DNA of 64,000 bases from contig NZ_JAHRCU010000007.1 in assembly GCF_019083995.1 (NCBI RefSeq), positions 1 to 64,000 of the forward strand, written 5' to 3'. Below are positions 9,593-17,330 of the stretch, piece by piece (the stretch's first letter is position 1; each line of letters starts with the position of its first letter). Below the pieces are notes generated by a model. That model was not told the DNA's origin. It saw only the letters and a list, made by a program, of their open reading frames with translations, and ran no database searches. Source of the stretch: Roseococcus sp. SDR. Lineage in GTDB: Bacteria > Pseudomonadota > Alphaproteobacteria > Acetobacterales > Acetobacteraceae. A program made the translations under genes and the position numbers.

Positions 9593-11200
9593 ATGAACGC
9601 CACCCGCCGCGCCCTGCTCGCCGCACCGCTCGCCGCCGCCCTGCCCTGGGATGTCACCCAGGCCCAGACGCAATCCGGCACGCTGCGCGTGGGCATGACC
9701 GCCTCCGCCGTGCCGCTCTCCAATGGCGTGCCGGACCAGGGGGCGGAGGGCCACCGCTTCATGGGCATCACCCTCTACGATCAGCTCGCCATGTGGGACC
9801 TCAGCAAGTCCGACGTGCCGGTCACCATCCGCCCCGGCCTCGCCACCGCCTGGACGGTGGACCCGGCCGACCCCAAGCGCTGGATCATCACGCTCCGCGA
9901 GGGCGTCCGCTTCCATGACGGCAAGGTGATGACGGCCGAGGATGTCGTCTTCTCCTATGACCGCGCCTTCAAGCAGGACGCCCCCTGGTTCGACCCGCGC
10001 GCCGCCGCCCAGGCGCGCATCCGCATGCCCACCATCGCGAGCTGGCGGGCGGAAGGCCCGCTCACCTTCATCATCGAGACGCGCACGCCGGACAGCCTGG
10101 TGCCCTTCGGCCTCACCTGGGTCGGCATCACGCATCAGGGCGCCTGGGAAGCCGCGGGCCGCGACTGGGACCGCTACCTGGACCGCGCCGTCGGCACCGG
10201 CCCCTATCGCCTCGAGACATTCGCGGTGCGCGAGCGCTGCGTGATGCTGCGCAATTCCAACTACTGGGACGCCGCCCGCATCCCCCGGCATGAGCGCCTG
10301 ATCCTGCTGCCGCTGCCCGAGGCGAATACGCGCGTGGCGGCCCTCCGCTCCAACCAGGTGGATTTCATCGAGGCGCCGCCGCCCGACGCCATCCCGGCCC
10401 TACGCGCGGCGGGGATGAACATCGTCTCCAACACCTATCCGCACAACTGGACCTGGCATCTGAACATGTCCGAGGGCTCGCCCTGGCGGGACATCCGGGT
10501 GCGCAAGGCCGCCAACCTCGCCATTGATCGCGCCGGCATGCGCTCCATGCTGGGTGACATGATGGTGCCCGGCGCCGGCCTGCTACCCCCGGGCCACCCC
10601 TGGCACGGCACGCCGCGCGAGCCGATCCGCACCGACGTCGCCGCCGCCCGCCGCCTGATGGCGGAGGCCGGCTTCTCCCGGCAGAACCCGATCCGCACGC
10701 GCGTGGGCATCTCGCCCTCGGGCTCCGGCCAGATGCAGCCTTTGCCGATGAACGAGGCGGTGCAGCAGAACCTGCGCGACATCGGCATCGAGGTGACCTT
10801 CGAGGTGCTGGAGTGGAACGCCCTGCTCGGCATCTGGCGCGACGGGGCGCGGGCGCCGTCCAACCGCGGCATCAGCGCCATCAACATCAGCTATGCGGCG
10901 CTCGATCCCTTCACCGCGCTGGTGCGCTTCCTGAAGAGCGACCTGGTGCCGCCCGCCGCCAACAACTGGGGCTATTTCAGCGACCCCTGGTATGACGACA
11001 TCATCACGCGCGTCTACAATGAGTTCGACCCCGCGCGGCAGGCCGCCTTGCTGTCCGAGCTGCATGCCCGCGTGGTGGATGACGCGCTCTTCCTCTTCGT
11101 CGCGCATGACCTGAACCCGCGCGCCACCAGCCGCCGCGTGCAGGGCTTCGTCCAGGCGCAGAGCTGGTTCCAGGACCTGACGCCGATCCGCATCACGTAA
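9593..11200 (+). CDS. ABC transporter substrate-binding protein, peptide/SBP_bac_5 family
   Basis: Periplasmic solute-binding lipocalin-sized protein (535 residues) of the oligopeptide/nickel class. The ATG at 9593 starts a twin-arginine-like signal (TRRALLAAPLAAALPWDV) cleaved near AQTQS. Family markers follow: YDQLAMWDLSKSD, LREGVRFHDGKVMTAEDVVFSYDR split over residues 90-125, and the domain 2 motif VRKAANLAIDRAGM. No permease or ATPase gene is adjacent. It precedes the pimFCD-like beta-oxidation genes by 93 bp on the same strand, which suggests it could bind a carboxylate or its conjugate, but a hairpin separates them. Confidence 0.88.
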   Translation: MNATRRALLAAPLAAALPWDVTQAQTQSGTLRVGMTASAVPLSNGVPDQGAEGHRFMGITLYDQLAMWDLSKSDVPVTIRPGLATAWTVDPADPKRWIITLREGVRFHDGKVMTAEDVVFSYDRAFKQDAPWFDPRAAAQARIRMPTIASWRAEGPLTFIIETRTPDSLVPFGLTWVGITHQGAWEAAGRDWDRYLDRAVGTGPYRLETFAVRERCVMLRNSNYWDAARIPRHERLILLPLPEANTRVAALRSNQVDFIEAPPPDAIPALRAAGMNIVSNTYPHNWTWHLNMSEGSPWRDIRVRKAANLAIDRAGMRSMLGDMMVPGAGLLPPGHPWHGTPREPIRTDVAAARRLMAEAGFSRQNPIRTRVGISPSGSGQMQPLPMNEAVQQNLRDIGIEVTFEVLEWNALLGIWRDGARAPSNRGISAINISYAALDPFTALVRFLKSDLVPPAANNWGYFSDPWYDDIITRVYNEFDPARQAALLSELHARVVDDALFLFVAHDLNPRATSRRVQGFVQAQSWFQDLTPIRIT

Positions 11201-11217
11201 CGCGGGGGCGCCCCGCG
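11201..11217 (+). terminator. Hairpin after the SBP_bac_5 gene
   Basis: Perfect 7-bp arms (CGCGGGG / CCCCGCG) around a 3-nt loop directly behind the stop codon. There is no U-run, so it may be Rho-assisted or an attenuator. Confidence 0.4.
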
Positions 11218-11293
11218 CCCTCACCCCGTTGACATCCATGCGGCCCGCGCCGGACACTCGCGGGCAACGAGGATCAACGGGGAAACAAAGTTC

Positions 11294-13378
11294 ATGGCAG
11301 AAGAGCGCTTCGTCGAGCATGACCGCGACGGCGACATTCATATCCTGCGCATTGCCAATCCGCCGGTGAACACGCTGCGCACCGGCGTGCGCGCCGGGCT
11401 GCATGAAGGCATCGCGGCCGCAGTCAAGGAAGGGGCGCGGGCCATCGTGCTGATGGGCACGGGCCGCATGTTCTGCGCCGGCGCCGAGATGACCGAGTTC
11501 AACAAGCCGCGCCAGCCGCCCAGCCTGCCCGAGGTCTTCGACGCCATCGAGAATTGCAAGGTGCCGGTCGTCGCCGCCATTCATGGCTCGGCGCTCGGCG
11601 GGGGCCTCGAACTGGCGCTGGCCTGCCATGCGCGCGTCGCCGTCGCCACCGCGCAGGTCGGCCTGCCCGAGGTGAAGCGCGGCTTCGTCCCCGGCGCCGG
11701 CGGCACGCAGCGCCTGCCCCGCCTGATCGGCCCCGAGGCCGCGCTGAAGATCATCGTGACGGGCGAGCCGATCTCGGCCACCGAAGCGGCCAAGCTCGGC
11801 GTCATCAACGCCGTGGTGGATGCGCCGCTGGAGGCCTCGGCCGTCGCCTGGGCGCGCGCGCATGCGGGGGATAGCTTCACCCTGGCCCGCAAGCGCGAGG
11901 ACAAGATCAAGGGCGCCGACCTCGCCGCCTTCGACGCCGCCGCCGCCGCCCTGCTGAAGCGCACGCGCGGGCAGGAGAGCCCGAAGGGGTGCGTGACCGC
12001 CGTCCGTGCCTCCATCACCCATTCCTTCGAGGATGGGCTGAACATCGAGCGCGAGCAGTTCCAGAAGCTCGTCGCCGGCGAGCAGAGCTTCGCGCTGCGC
12101 CACATCTTCTTCGGCGAGCGCGAGGCGGTGCGCGTCCCCGGCCTGCCCGAGGATGTGCAGGGCACGCCGGTCAAGAACGCCGTCGTCATCGGCGGCGGCA
12201 CCATGGGTGGCGGCATCGCGATGAATTTCGCGAATGTCGGCGTCCCCGTGACCATCGTCGAGACGAGCCAGGAGGCGCTGGACAAGGGCCTGGCGCGCTG
12301 CGAGGCGAATTGGCAGCGCTCCGTCACCTCGGGCCGCATGAGCCAGGCCGAGTATGAGAAGCGCCGCTCCTTCCTGAAGGGCAGCACGACCCTCGATGTG
12401 GTGAAGGAGGCCGACATCGTGATCGAGGCCGTCTTCGAGAACATGGAGGTGAAGAAGGAGCTCTTCGCCAAGCTGGACAAGCTGGCGCGGCCGGGCGTGG
12501 TGCTCGCCTCCAACACCTCGACGCTCTCGATCGATGAGATCGCATCCGCCACCTCGCGCCCCGAATGGGTGATCGGGATGCATTTCTTCTCGCCGGCGAA
12601 TGTCATGCGCCTCTTGGAGAATGTGCGGGGTGCGAAGACCAACAACATCGCGATCGCGACGGCGACCGAAGTCGGCAAGCGCATCGGCAAGCTGCCTGTG
12701 CTGGTCGGCAATTGCGACGGCTTCGTCGGCAACCGCATGACCGGCAAGCGCACGCCGCAGGTCGAGAAGCTGCTGCTGGAAGGCTGCCTGCCGCAGGATA
12801 TCGACCGCGTGATGGAGACCTACGGCATGGCCATGGGGCCCTGCGCGACGGGTGACCTCGCCGGCCTCGATATCGGCGCGGCCGTGCGCAAGGCGCGCGG
12901 CACGGTGGCCCCCATCGCCGATGCCGTCGTGGCGCGCGGCCGCTTCGGGCAGAAGACCGGCAAGGGCTGGTACATGTATGACGAGAAGCGCAACCGCCTG
13001 GTGGACCCGGAGGTGGAGGCGATCATCCTCGACGTGGCCGAGAAGATGCAGGTCCGGCGCCGCAAGATCGAGGATGCCGAGATCCTGGAGCGCCTGCTGC
13101 TGCCCATGGTGAATGAGGGTGCGCGCATCCTGGAAGAGGGCGTGGCCTCCCGCGCCATCGATATCGACGTGATCTTCTGCAACGGCTTCGGCTGGCCCGC
13201 CTGGCGCGGTGGCCCGATGTTCTGGGCCGACCGCATGGGGCTGAAGAATGTACGCGACAAGCTCGCGCATTACGCCGCCGCGACCAATGATCCCAACCTC
13301 AAGCCCGCCGCGCTGATCGAGCAGCTGGCCGCCTCCGGGGGCAGCTTCGCCTCCGGCGGGGCCAAGAGCGCCGCGTAA
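11294..13378 (+). CDS. Bifunctional enoyl-CoA hydratase / 3-hydroxyacyl-CoA dehydrogenase (PimF/FadJ-like)
   Basis: Carries out two steps of beta-oxidation: hydration of enoyl-CoA and NAD-dependent oxidation of 3-hydroxyacyl-CoA. The N-terminal crotonase domain (residues 1-190) has the oxyanion-hole segments FCAGAEM and HGSALGGGLELA, and the glutamates of LPEVKRGFVPGAGG. From about residue 295 the Rossmann domain reads VIGGGTMGGGIAMNF, followed by the HCDH C-terminal domain with SNTSTLSIDE and MHFFSPANVM. At 694 residues it is typical. It is followed after 11 bp by two acyl-CoA dehydrogenases, an arrangement like pimF/pimC/pimD of pimelate degradation. Confidence 0.93.
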   Translation: MAEERFVEHDRDGDIHILRIANPPVNTLRTGVRAGLHEGIAAAVKEGARAIVLMGTGRMFCAGAEMTEFNKPRQPPSLPEVFDAIENCKVPVVAAIHGSALGGGLELALACHARVAVATAQVGLPEVKRGFVPGAGGTQRLPRLIGPEAALKIIVTGEPISATEAAKLGVINAVVDAPLEASAVAWARAHAGDSFTLARKREDKIKGADLAAFDAAAAALLKRTRGQESPKGCVTAVRASITHSFEDGLNIEREQFQKLVAGEQSFALRHIFFGEREAVRVPGLPEDVQGTPVKNAVVIGGGTMGGGIAMNFANVGVPVTIVETSQEALDKGLARCEANWQRSVTSGRMSQAEYEKRRSFLKGSTTLDVVKEADIVIEAVFENMEVKKELFAKLDKLARPGVVLASNTSTLSIDEIASATSRPEWVIGMHFFSPANVMRLLENVRGAKTNNIAIATATEVGKRIGKLPVLVGNCDGFVGNRMTGKRTPQVEKLLLEGCLPQDIDRVMETYGMAMGPCATGDLAGLDIGAAVRKARGTVAPIADAVVARGRFGQKTGKGWYMYDEKRNRLVDPEVEAIILDVAEKMQVRRRKIEDAEILERLLLPMVNEGARILEEGVASRAIDIDVIFCNGFGWPAWRGGPMFWADRMGLKNVRDKLAHYAAATNDPNLKPAALIEQLAASGGSFASGGAKSAA

Positions 13379-13389
13379 GGAACCCCGCC

Positions 13390-14592
13390 ATGGAACTCCG
13401 TTTCACCGAGGCTGAACTGAACTTCCGGCAGGAGGTGCGCGATTTCCTCGCCGCCGAATGCCCGCCCGAGACGCGCGCCCACATGATCGCCGGCAAGTCG
13501 CCCACCAAGGCGATGGTCGTCGAGTGGCAGCGCAAGCTGAACGCCCGCGGCTGGGCCGCCCCCGAATGGCCGGTGGAACATGGCGGCCCGGGCTGGACGC
13601 CCGCGCAGAAATACATCTTCCGCGAGGAGCTGCAGATGTGGCCGGCGCCCTCGCCGCTCGGCTTCAACATCAACATGTGCGGCCCCGTGATCATCGAATT
13701 CGGCACGGAGGAGCAGAAGAAGCGCTTCCTGCCGCGCATGCGCAACCTGGATGACTGGTGGTGTCAGGGCTTCTCCGAGCCCGGCGCCGGCTCCGACCTC
13801 GCGGGCCTCAAGACGCGCGCGGTGCTGGAGAATGGCGAATGGGTGATCAACGGCCAGAAGACCTGGACCACGCTCGCCCAGCATGCCGACTGGATCTTCG
13901 TCCTCGCCCGCACCGATCCGGCGGCGAAGAAGCAGGAGGGCATCTCCTTTTTCCTGGTGGACATGAAGACGCCCGGCATCACCGTGCGCCCGATCATCAC
14001 GATCGAGGGCGGGCATGAGGTGAACGAGGTCTTCTTCGACGATGTCCGCGTGCCGGCCGACCAGCTGGTGGGCGAGGTGAACAAGGGCTGGGATTGCGCG
14101 AAGTTCCTGCTGGGCAATGAGCGCTTCGGCCAGGCGCGCGTGGGCGCGAGCCGCGAGCGCATCCGCCGCCTGAAGATGATCGCGAAGGAGACGCTCGATG
14201 GCGGCCGTCCGCTCATCGAGGACCCCGAATTCCGCCGCCAGATGACGGAGATGGAGATCGAGCTGAAGGCGCTGGAGATGACGGTCATGCGCGTCATCGC
14301 CAATGAGACGAAGCGCGCGGGAACGGGCAAGCCCGACCCCGCGACGTCGGTGCTCAAGATCAAGGGCACCGAGATCCAGCAGGGCGTTTCCGAGCTGCTG
14401 ATGAAGGCCGCCGGCCCCTATGCCTGGGTGGATGGCGACCCGGATGCCGAGGGCAGCAATGACTGGGATGTGGCGCCCGACTGGGCCTTCGGCCTTGCCG
14501 GGATCTACTTCAACTGGCGCAAGCAGAGCATCTATGGCGGGTCCAACGAGATCCAGCGCAACATCATGGCAAAAGCTTTTCTTGGGTTGTGA
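13390..14592 (+). CDS. Acyl-CoA dehydrogenase, pimeloyl-CoA dehydrogenase large-subunit type (PimC-like)
   Basis: FAD flavoprotein (400 residues) introducing the alpha-beta double bond in an acyl-CoA. The sequence fits PimC-type proteins: WQRKLNARGWAAPEWP, the FAD/substrate segment WWCQGFSEPGAGSDLA, NGQKTWTTLAQHADWIF, and the C-terminal YGGSNEIQRNIMAKAFLGL. A clear ribosome site (AAGGA) lies 9 bp before the ATG. It is paired with the next gene, also an acyl-CoA dehydrogenase. In PimCD the two gene products form a heteromer. The dicarboxylyl-CoA substrate is inferred from this pairing, not shown. Confidence 0.9.
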   Translation: MELRFTEAELNFRQEVRDFLAAECPPETRAHMIAGKSPTKAMVVEWQRKLNARGWAAPEWPVEHGGPGWTPAQKYIFREELQMWPAPSPLGFNINMCGPVIIEFGTEEQKKRFLPRMRNLDDWWCQGFSEPGAGSDLAGLKTRAVLENGEWVINGQKTWTTLAQHADWIFVLARTDPAAKKQEGISFFLVDMKTPGITVRPIITIEGGHEVNEVFFDDVRVPADQLVGEVNKGWDCAKFLLGNERFGQARVGASRERIRRLKMIAKETLDGGRPLIEDPEFRRQMTEMEIELKALEMTVMRVIANETKRAGTGKPDPATSVLKIKGTEIQQGVSELLMKAAGPYAWVDGDPDAEGSNDWDVAPDWAFGLAGIYFNWRKQSIYGGSNEIQRNIMAKAFLGL

Positions 14593-14594
14593 AC

Positions 14595-14612
14595 GGGCGC
14601 GCGAGCGCGCCC
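14595..14612 (+). terminator. Intercistronic hairpin between the two acyl-CoA dehydrogenase genes
   Basis: Perfect 8-bp GC arms (GGGCGCGC / GCGCGCCC) with a 2-nt centre lie 2 bp behind the first stop codon and 20 bp before the next start. A tight loop of two bases implies the stem frays; it may stabilise the upstream mRNA or attenuate. Confidence 0.35.
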
Positions 14613-14631
14613 TTGGGGGCTCTGAACCAAC

Positions 14632-15777
14632 ATGGATTTTGATCTGAACGAGTCGCAGTCGCTCCTGCAGGACAGCATCCGCAAGACGCTGACGGCGAAA
14701 TACGGCTTCGAGAACCGCAAGGCCTACATGGCCAGCGAGACCGGCTGGAGCCGCGAGATGTGGGCGCAATACGCCGAGCTCGGGCTGCTCGGCCTGCCCT
14801 TCGCGGAGGAGGATGGCGGCTTCGGCGGCGGGCCGGAGGAAACCATGCTCGTCGCCGAGCAGATGGGCCGCCACATCACGCTGGAGCCCTGGTTCAGCAC
14901 CGTCGTGCTGGGCGGCGGCTTCCTGCGCCATGGCGCCGAGACGGCGCTGCGGCAGGAGATGGTGGAGGGTGTCGCCGCCGGCGAAACCCTGCTCGCCTTC
15001 GCGCAGACCGAGCGGCAGTCCCGCTATGACCTCTTCGACGTGCAGACCACGGCGAAGAAGGATGGCGCGGGCTGGGTCATCACCGGCCGCAAGGGCATGG
15101 TGCTGCATGGCGACACGGCCGATCACTTCTTCGTGACCGCCCGCGTCTCCGGCGCCTCGCGCGACAAGGGCGGCATCGGCGTCTTCGTCGTGCCGGCCAC
15201 GGCCGATGGCGTCTCGGTGCGCGGCTTCCGCACGGTGGATGGCCAGCGCGCGGCCGAGGTGGATTTCACCGGGGCGCGCGCGGCGCATGTGCTGGGCGAT
15301 CCGGAGGGCGGCCTCGCCCTGGTGGACCGCGTGGTAGATGAGGCCATCGCGGTGCTGGCCGCCGAGGCGATCGGCGCGATGGACGTCGTCCATGCCATGA
15401 CGCTCGACTACATGAAGACGCGCCAGCAATTCGGCCGCGCCATCGGCAGCTTCCAGGCGCTGCAGCACAAGGCGGCGGACATGCTGGTGGCGATCGAGCA
15501 GTCGCGCTCCATGGCCTATTTCGCCACCGTGGCGGCGCAGGCGAGCGATGCGGCGGAGCGGCGGCGCAACATGCATGCGGTGAAGGCGCAGATCGGCCGT
15601 TCGCAGCGGCTGGTGGGGCAGCAGAGCATCCAGCTGCATGGCGGCATCGCCATGACGATGGAATATGCCGCTGGCCACTACTTCAAGCGGCTGACGGTGA
15701 ACGAGGCGATGTTCGGCGACACCGATCATCACCTGCGCGCGCTGGCGGATGCGGGCGGCCTGGTTCAGGCCGCCTGA
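14632..15777 (+). CDS. Acyl-CoA dehydrogenase, small-subunit type (PimD-like)
   Basis: Second acyl-CoA dehydrogenase of the pair, 381 residues. It has the N-terminal helical domain MDFDLNESQSLLQDSIRK, the GLPFAEEDGGFGGGPEE segment, the middle beta domain, and the C-terminal helical domain with MKTRQQFGRAIGSFQALQHK and QLHGGIAMTMEYAAGHYFKR. The FAD-contact serine region is weaker than in its partner (FAQTERQSRYDLF in place of the TEP/AGSD motif), as is common for PimD-like subunits, so it may depend on the large subunit. Start at 14632 follows a weak ribosome site. Confidence 0.88.
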   Translation: MDFDLNESQSLLQDSIRKTLTAKYGFENRKAYMASETGWSREMWAQYAELGLLGLPFAEEDGGFGGGPEETMLVAEQMGRHITLEPWFSTVVLGGGFLRHGAETALRQEMVEGVAAGETLLAFAQTERQSRYDLFDVQTTAKKDGAGWVITGRKGMVLHGDTADHFFVTARVSGASRDKGGIGVFVVPATADGVSVRGFRTVDGQRAAEVDFTGARAAHVLGDPEGGLALVDRVVDEAIAVLAAEAIGAMDVVHAMTLDYMKTRQQFGRAIGSFQALQHKAADMLVAIEQSRSMAYFATVAAQASDAAERRRNMHAVKAQIGRSQRLVGQQSIQLHGGIAMTMEYAAGHYFKRLTVNEAMFGDTDHHLRALADAGGLVQAA

Positions 15778-15795
15778 GACCGCCTGGCCCGCGCC

Positions 15796-16152
15796 CTACC
15801 GGGTGCGGGCCGGCGCCGAAGTGCCGCTGGAACTGCTGTTGCCCGGGACGGTCCCGGCCAGCACGGCGGCGGCGATCAGCGGCAGCGCCACCAGGGCGGG
15901 TGCGGCGAGGCCCAGCCCGGCCGCGCTGCCACCGCCCGCTTCCAGCATGGGCCGCGTCATCGCCTGACCGGATGCGGGCTGGCCAGGCGGCGGAAGCCGC
16001 GGGCGCGGCGCCCGCACCAAGGCAGGGCCCTCCGCCCCGCGCGGCGGGATGACCACATCCACCCCGGCCGGCACCACCACCACGCGCTGCTGCGCCATCG
16101 CCGGCGCGGCGAGCGCGACAAGGGCGGCCAGGGCGAGGGGCATGCAACGCAT
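15796..16152 (-). CDS. Small exported protein of unknown function
   Basis: 118 residues with a clear Sec signal (PLALAALVALAAPAMAQQ) and a hydrophobic segment near residues 82-100, followed by a short Ser/Thr-rich tail. The middle is proline- and arginine-rich. I recognise no domain. It lies convergent to the PimD-like gene, 18 bp from it, and upstream of nothing related on its own strand. It could be a periplasmic or membrane-anchored accessory protein, or a poorly conserved orphan gene. Confidence 0.55.
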   Translation of the reverse strand: MRCMPLALAALVALAAPAMAQQRVVVVPAGVDVVIPPRGAEGPALVRAPRPRLPPPGQPASGQAMTRPMLEAGGGSAAGLGLAAPALVALPLIAAAVLAGTVPGNSSSSGTSAPARTR

Positions 16153-16193
16153 GGTTGTTCGTAATCCCGCCCGCCCCGCCGGGGCAAGCGGAT

Positions 16194-17330
16194 TCAGCGC
16201 GCGAGCAGCTGCCGGGCGATGATCACCCGCATGATCTCGTTCGTCCCCTCCAGGATGCGATGCACCCGAAGGTCACGGACGATCTTCTCGATGCCGTAAT
16301 CGGCCAGGTAGCCATAGCCACCCAACAGCTGCAGCGCCTCATCCGCCACGCGATGCCCGACATCCGTCACGTGACGCTTGGCCATGGCGCAGAACAGCGT
16401 CGCGTCCGGCGCCTTCTCATCGAGCTTGGTGCAGGCGCGCCAGAGGAAGGTGCGCGCCACCTCCAGCTCCGTCGCCATGTCGGCCAGGCGGAACTGCGTG
16501 GCCTGGAAGTCGGAGATGGCCTTGCCGAAGGCGCGGCGCGTCTTCACGTAATCGAGGGCGATGTCGAGCGCCGCCTGCGCGCCGCCCAGCGAGCAGGCGG
16601 CGATGTTCAGCCGCCCGCCATCCAGCCCAGCCATGGCGTAGCGGAAGCCCTGGCCTTCCTCGCCCAGCAGCGCCTCGGACGGCACGCGCGTGGCCTCGAA
16701 GATCACCTGGCGCGTGGGCTGCGCGTTCCAGCCCATCTTCTTCTCATTGGCGCCGAAGCTCAGCCCCGGCGCCTCCTTCGGCACCAGCAGGGCCGAGACG
16801 CCATCCGCGCCCGGCCCACCCGTCCGCGCCATGGTCAGGTACAGGTCCGAGGCGCCGGCGCCGCTGATGAACTGCTTCACGCCGTCCATCACATAGCCTT
16901 CATTGTCGCGCTTGGCCCGCGTGGCGAGGGCGACGGCATCGCTGCCCGAACCGGGCTCGGTGAGGCAGTAGGAGGCGATCTTCTCCATCGTCAGCAGCGG
17001 CGGCAGCCATTGCGTACGCTGCGCCTCGCCGCCCCAGCGGTCGATCATCCAAGCGACCATGTTGTGGATGGAGAGGAAGGCGCTGATGGTGGGGCAGCCC
17101 CGCGCCAGCGCCTCAAACACCACCGCGGCGTCGAGCCGCGTAAGGCCGGAGCCGCCACTTTCCTCCCGCACATAAAGGCCGGCCATGCCGAGGCCCGCCG
17201 CCTCCCGGAACACATCCACCGGGAAGTGGCGCTCCTCATCCCAGCGCAGCGCATGGGGGGCGATGCGCTCGCGCGCGAAATCCAGCGCGGTGTCGCGCAG
17301 CGCCTTCGTGTCTTCGGGCAGGTCAAACAT
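16194..17330 (-). CDS. Acyl-CoA dehydrogenase (isobutyryl-CoA dehydrogenase-like)
   Basis: FAD-dependent dehydrogenase of 378 residues. Motifs are YCLTEPGSGSDAVAL, FISGAGASDLYLTMART, MAGLDGGRLNIAACSLGGAQ, the R-R-AFGK segment, and the C-terminal EGTNEIMRVIIARQLL. Sequence style fits short branched-chain or isobutyryl-CoA dehydrogenases. I chose ATG 17330 over the longer frame because it overlaps the stop of the upstream oxidoreductase gene by 8 bp (ATGTTTGA). That coupling links it to indolepyruvate or branched 2-oxoacid oxidation: the oxidoreductase makes acyl-CoA from 2-oxoacids and this enzyme would carry the next step. Confidence 0.9.
   Translation of the reverse strand: MFDLPEDTKALRDTALDFARERIAPHALRWDEERHFPVDVFREAAGLGMAGLYVREESGGSGLTRLDAAVVFEALARGCPTISAFLSIHNMVAWMIDRWGGEAQRTQWLPPLLTMEKIASYCLTEPGSGSDAVALATRAKRDNEGYVMDGVKQFISGAGASDLYLTMARTGGPGADGVSALLVPKEAPGLSFGANEKKMGWNAQPTRQVIFEATRVPSEALLGEEGQGFRYAMAGLDGGRLNIAACSLGGAQAALDIALDYVKTRRAFGKAISDFQATQFRLADMATELEVARTFLWRACTKLDEKAPDATLFCAMAKRHVTDVGHRVADEALQLLGGYGYLADYGIEKIVRDLRVHRILEGTNEIMRVIIARQLLAR

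Noticed and set aside
6912-9626. 904-codon open frame antisense to the molybdenum hydroxylase gene
   Set aside because: Low-complexity composition and no domains; the sense strand encodes a clear family member.
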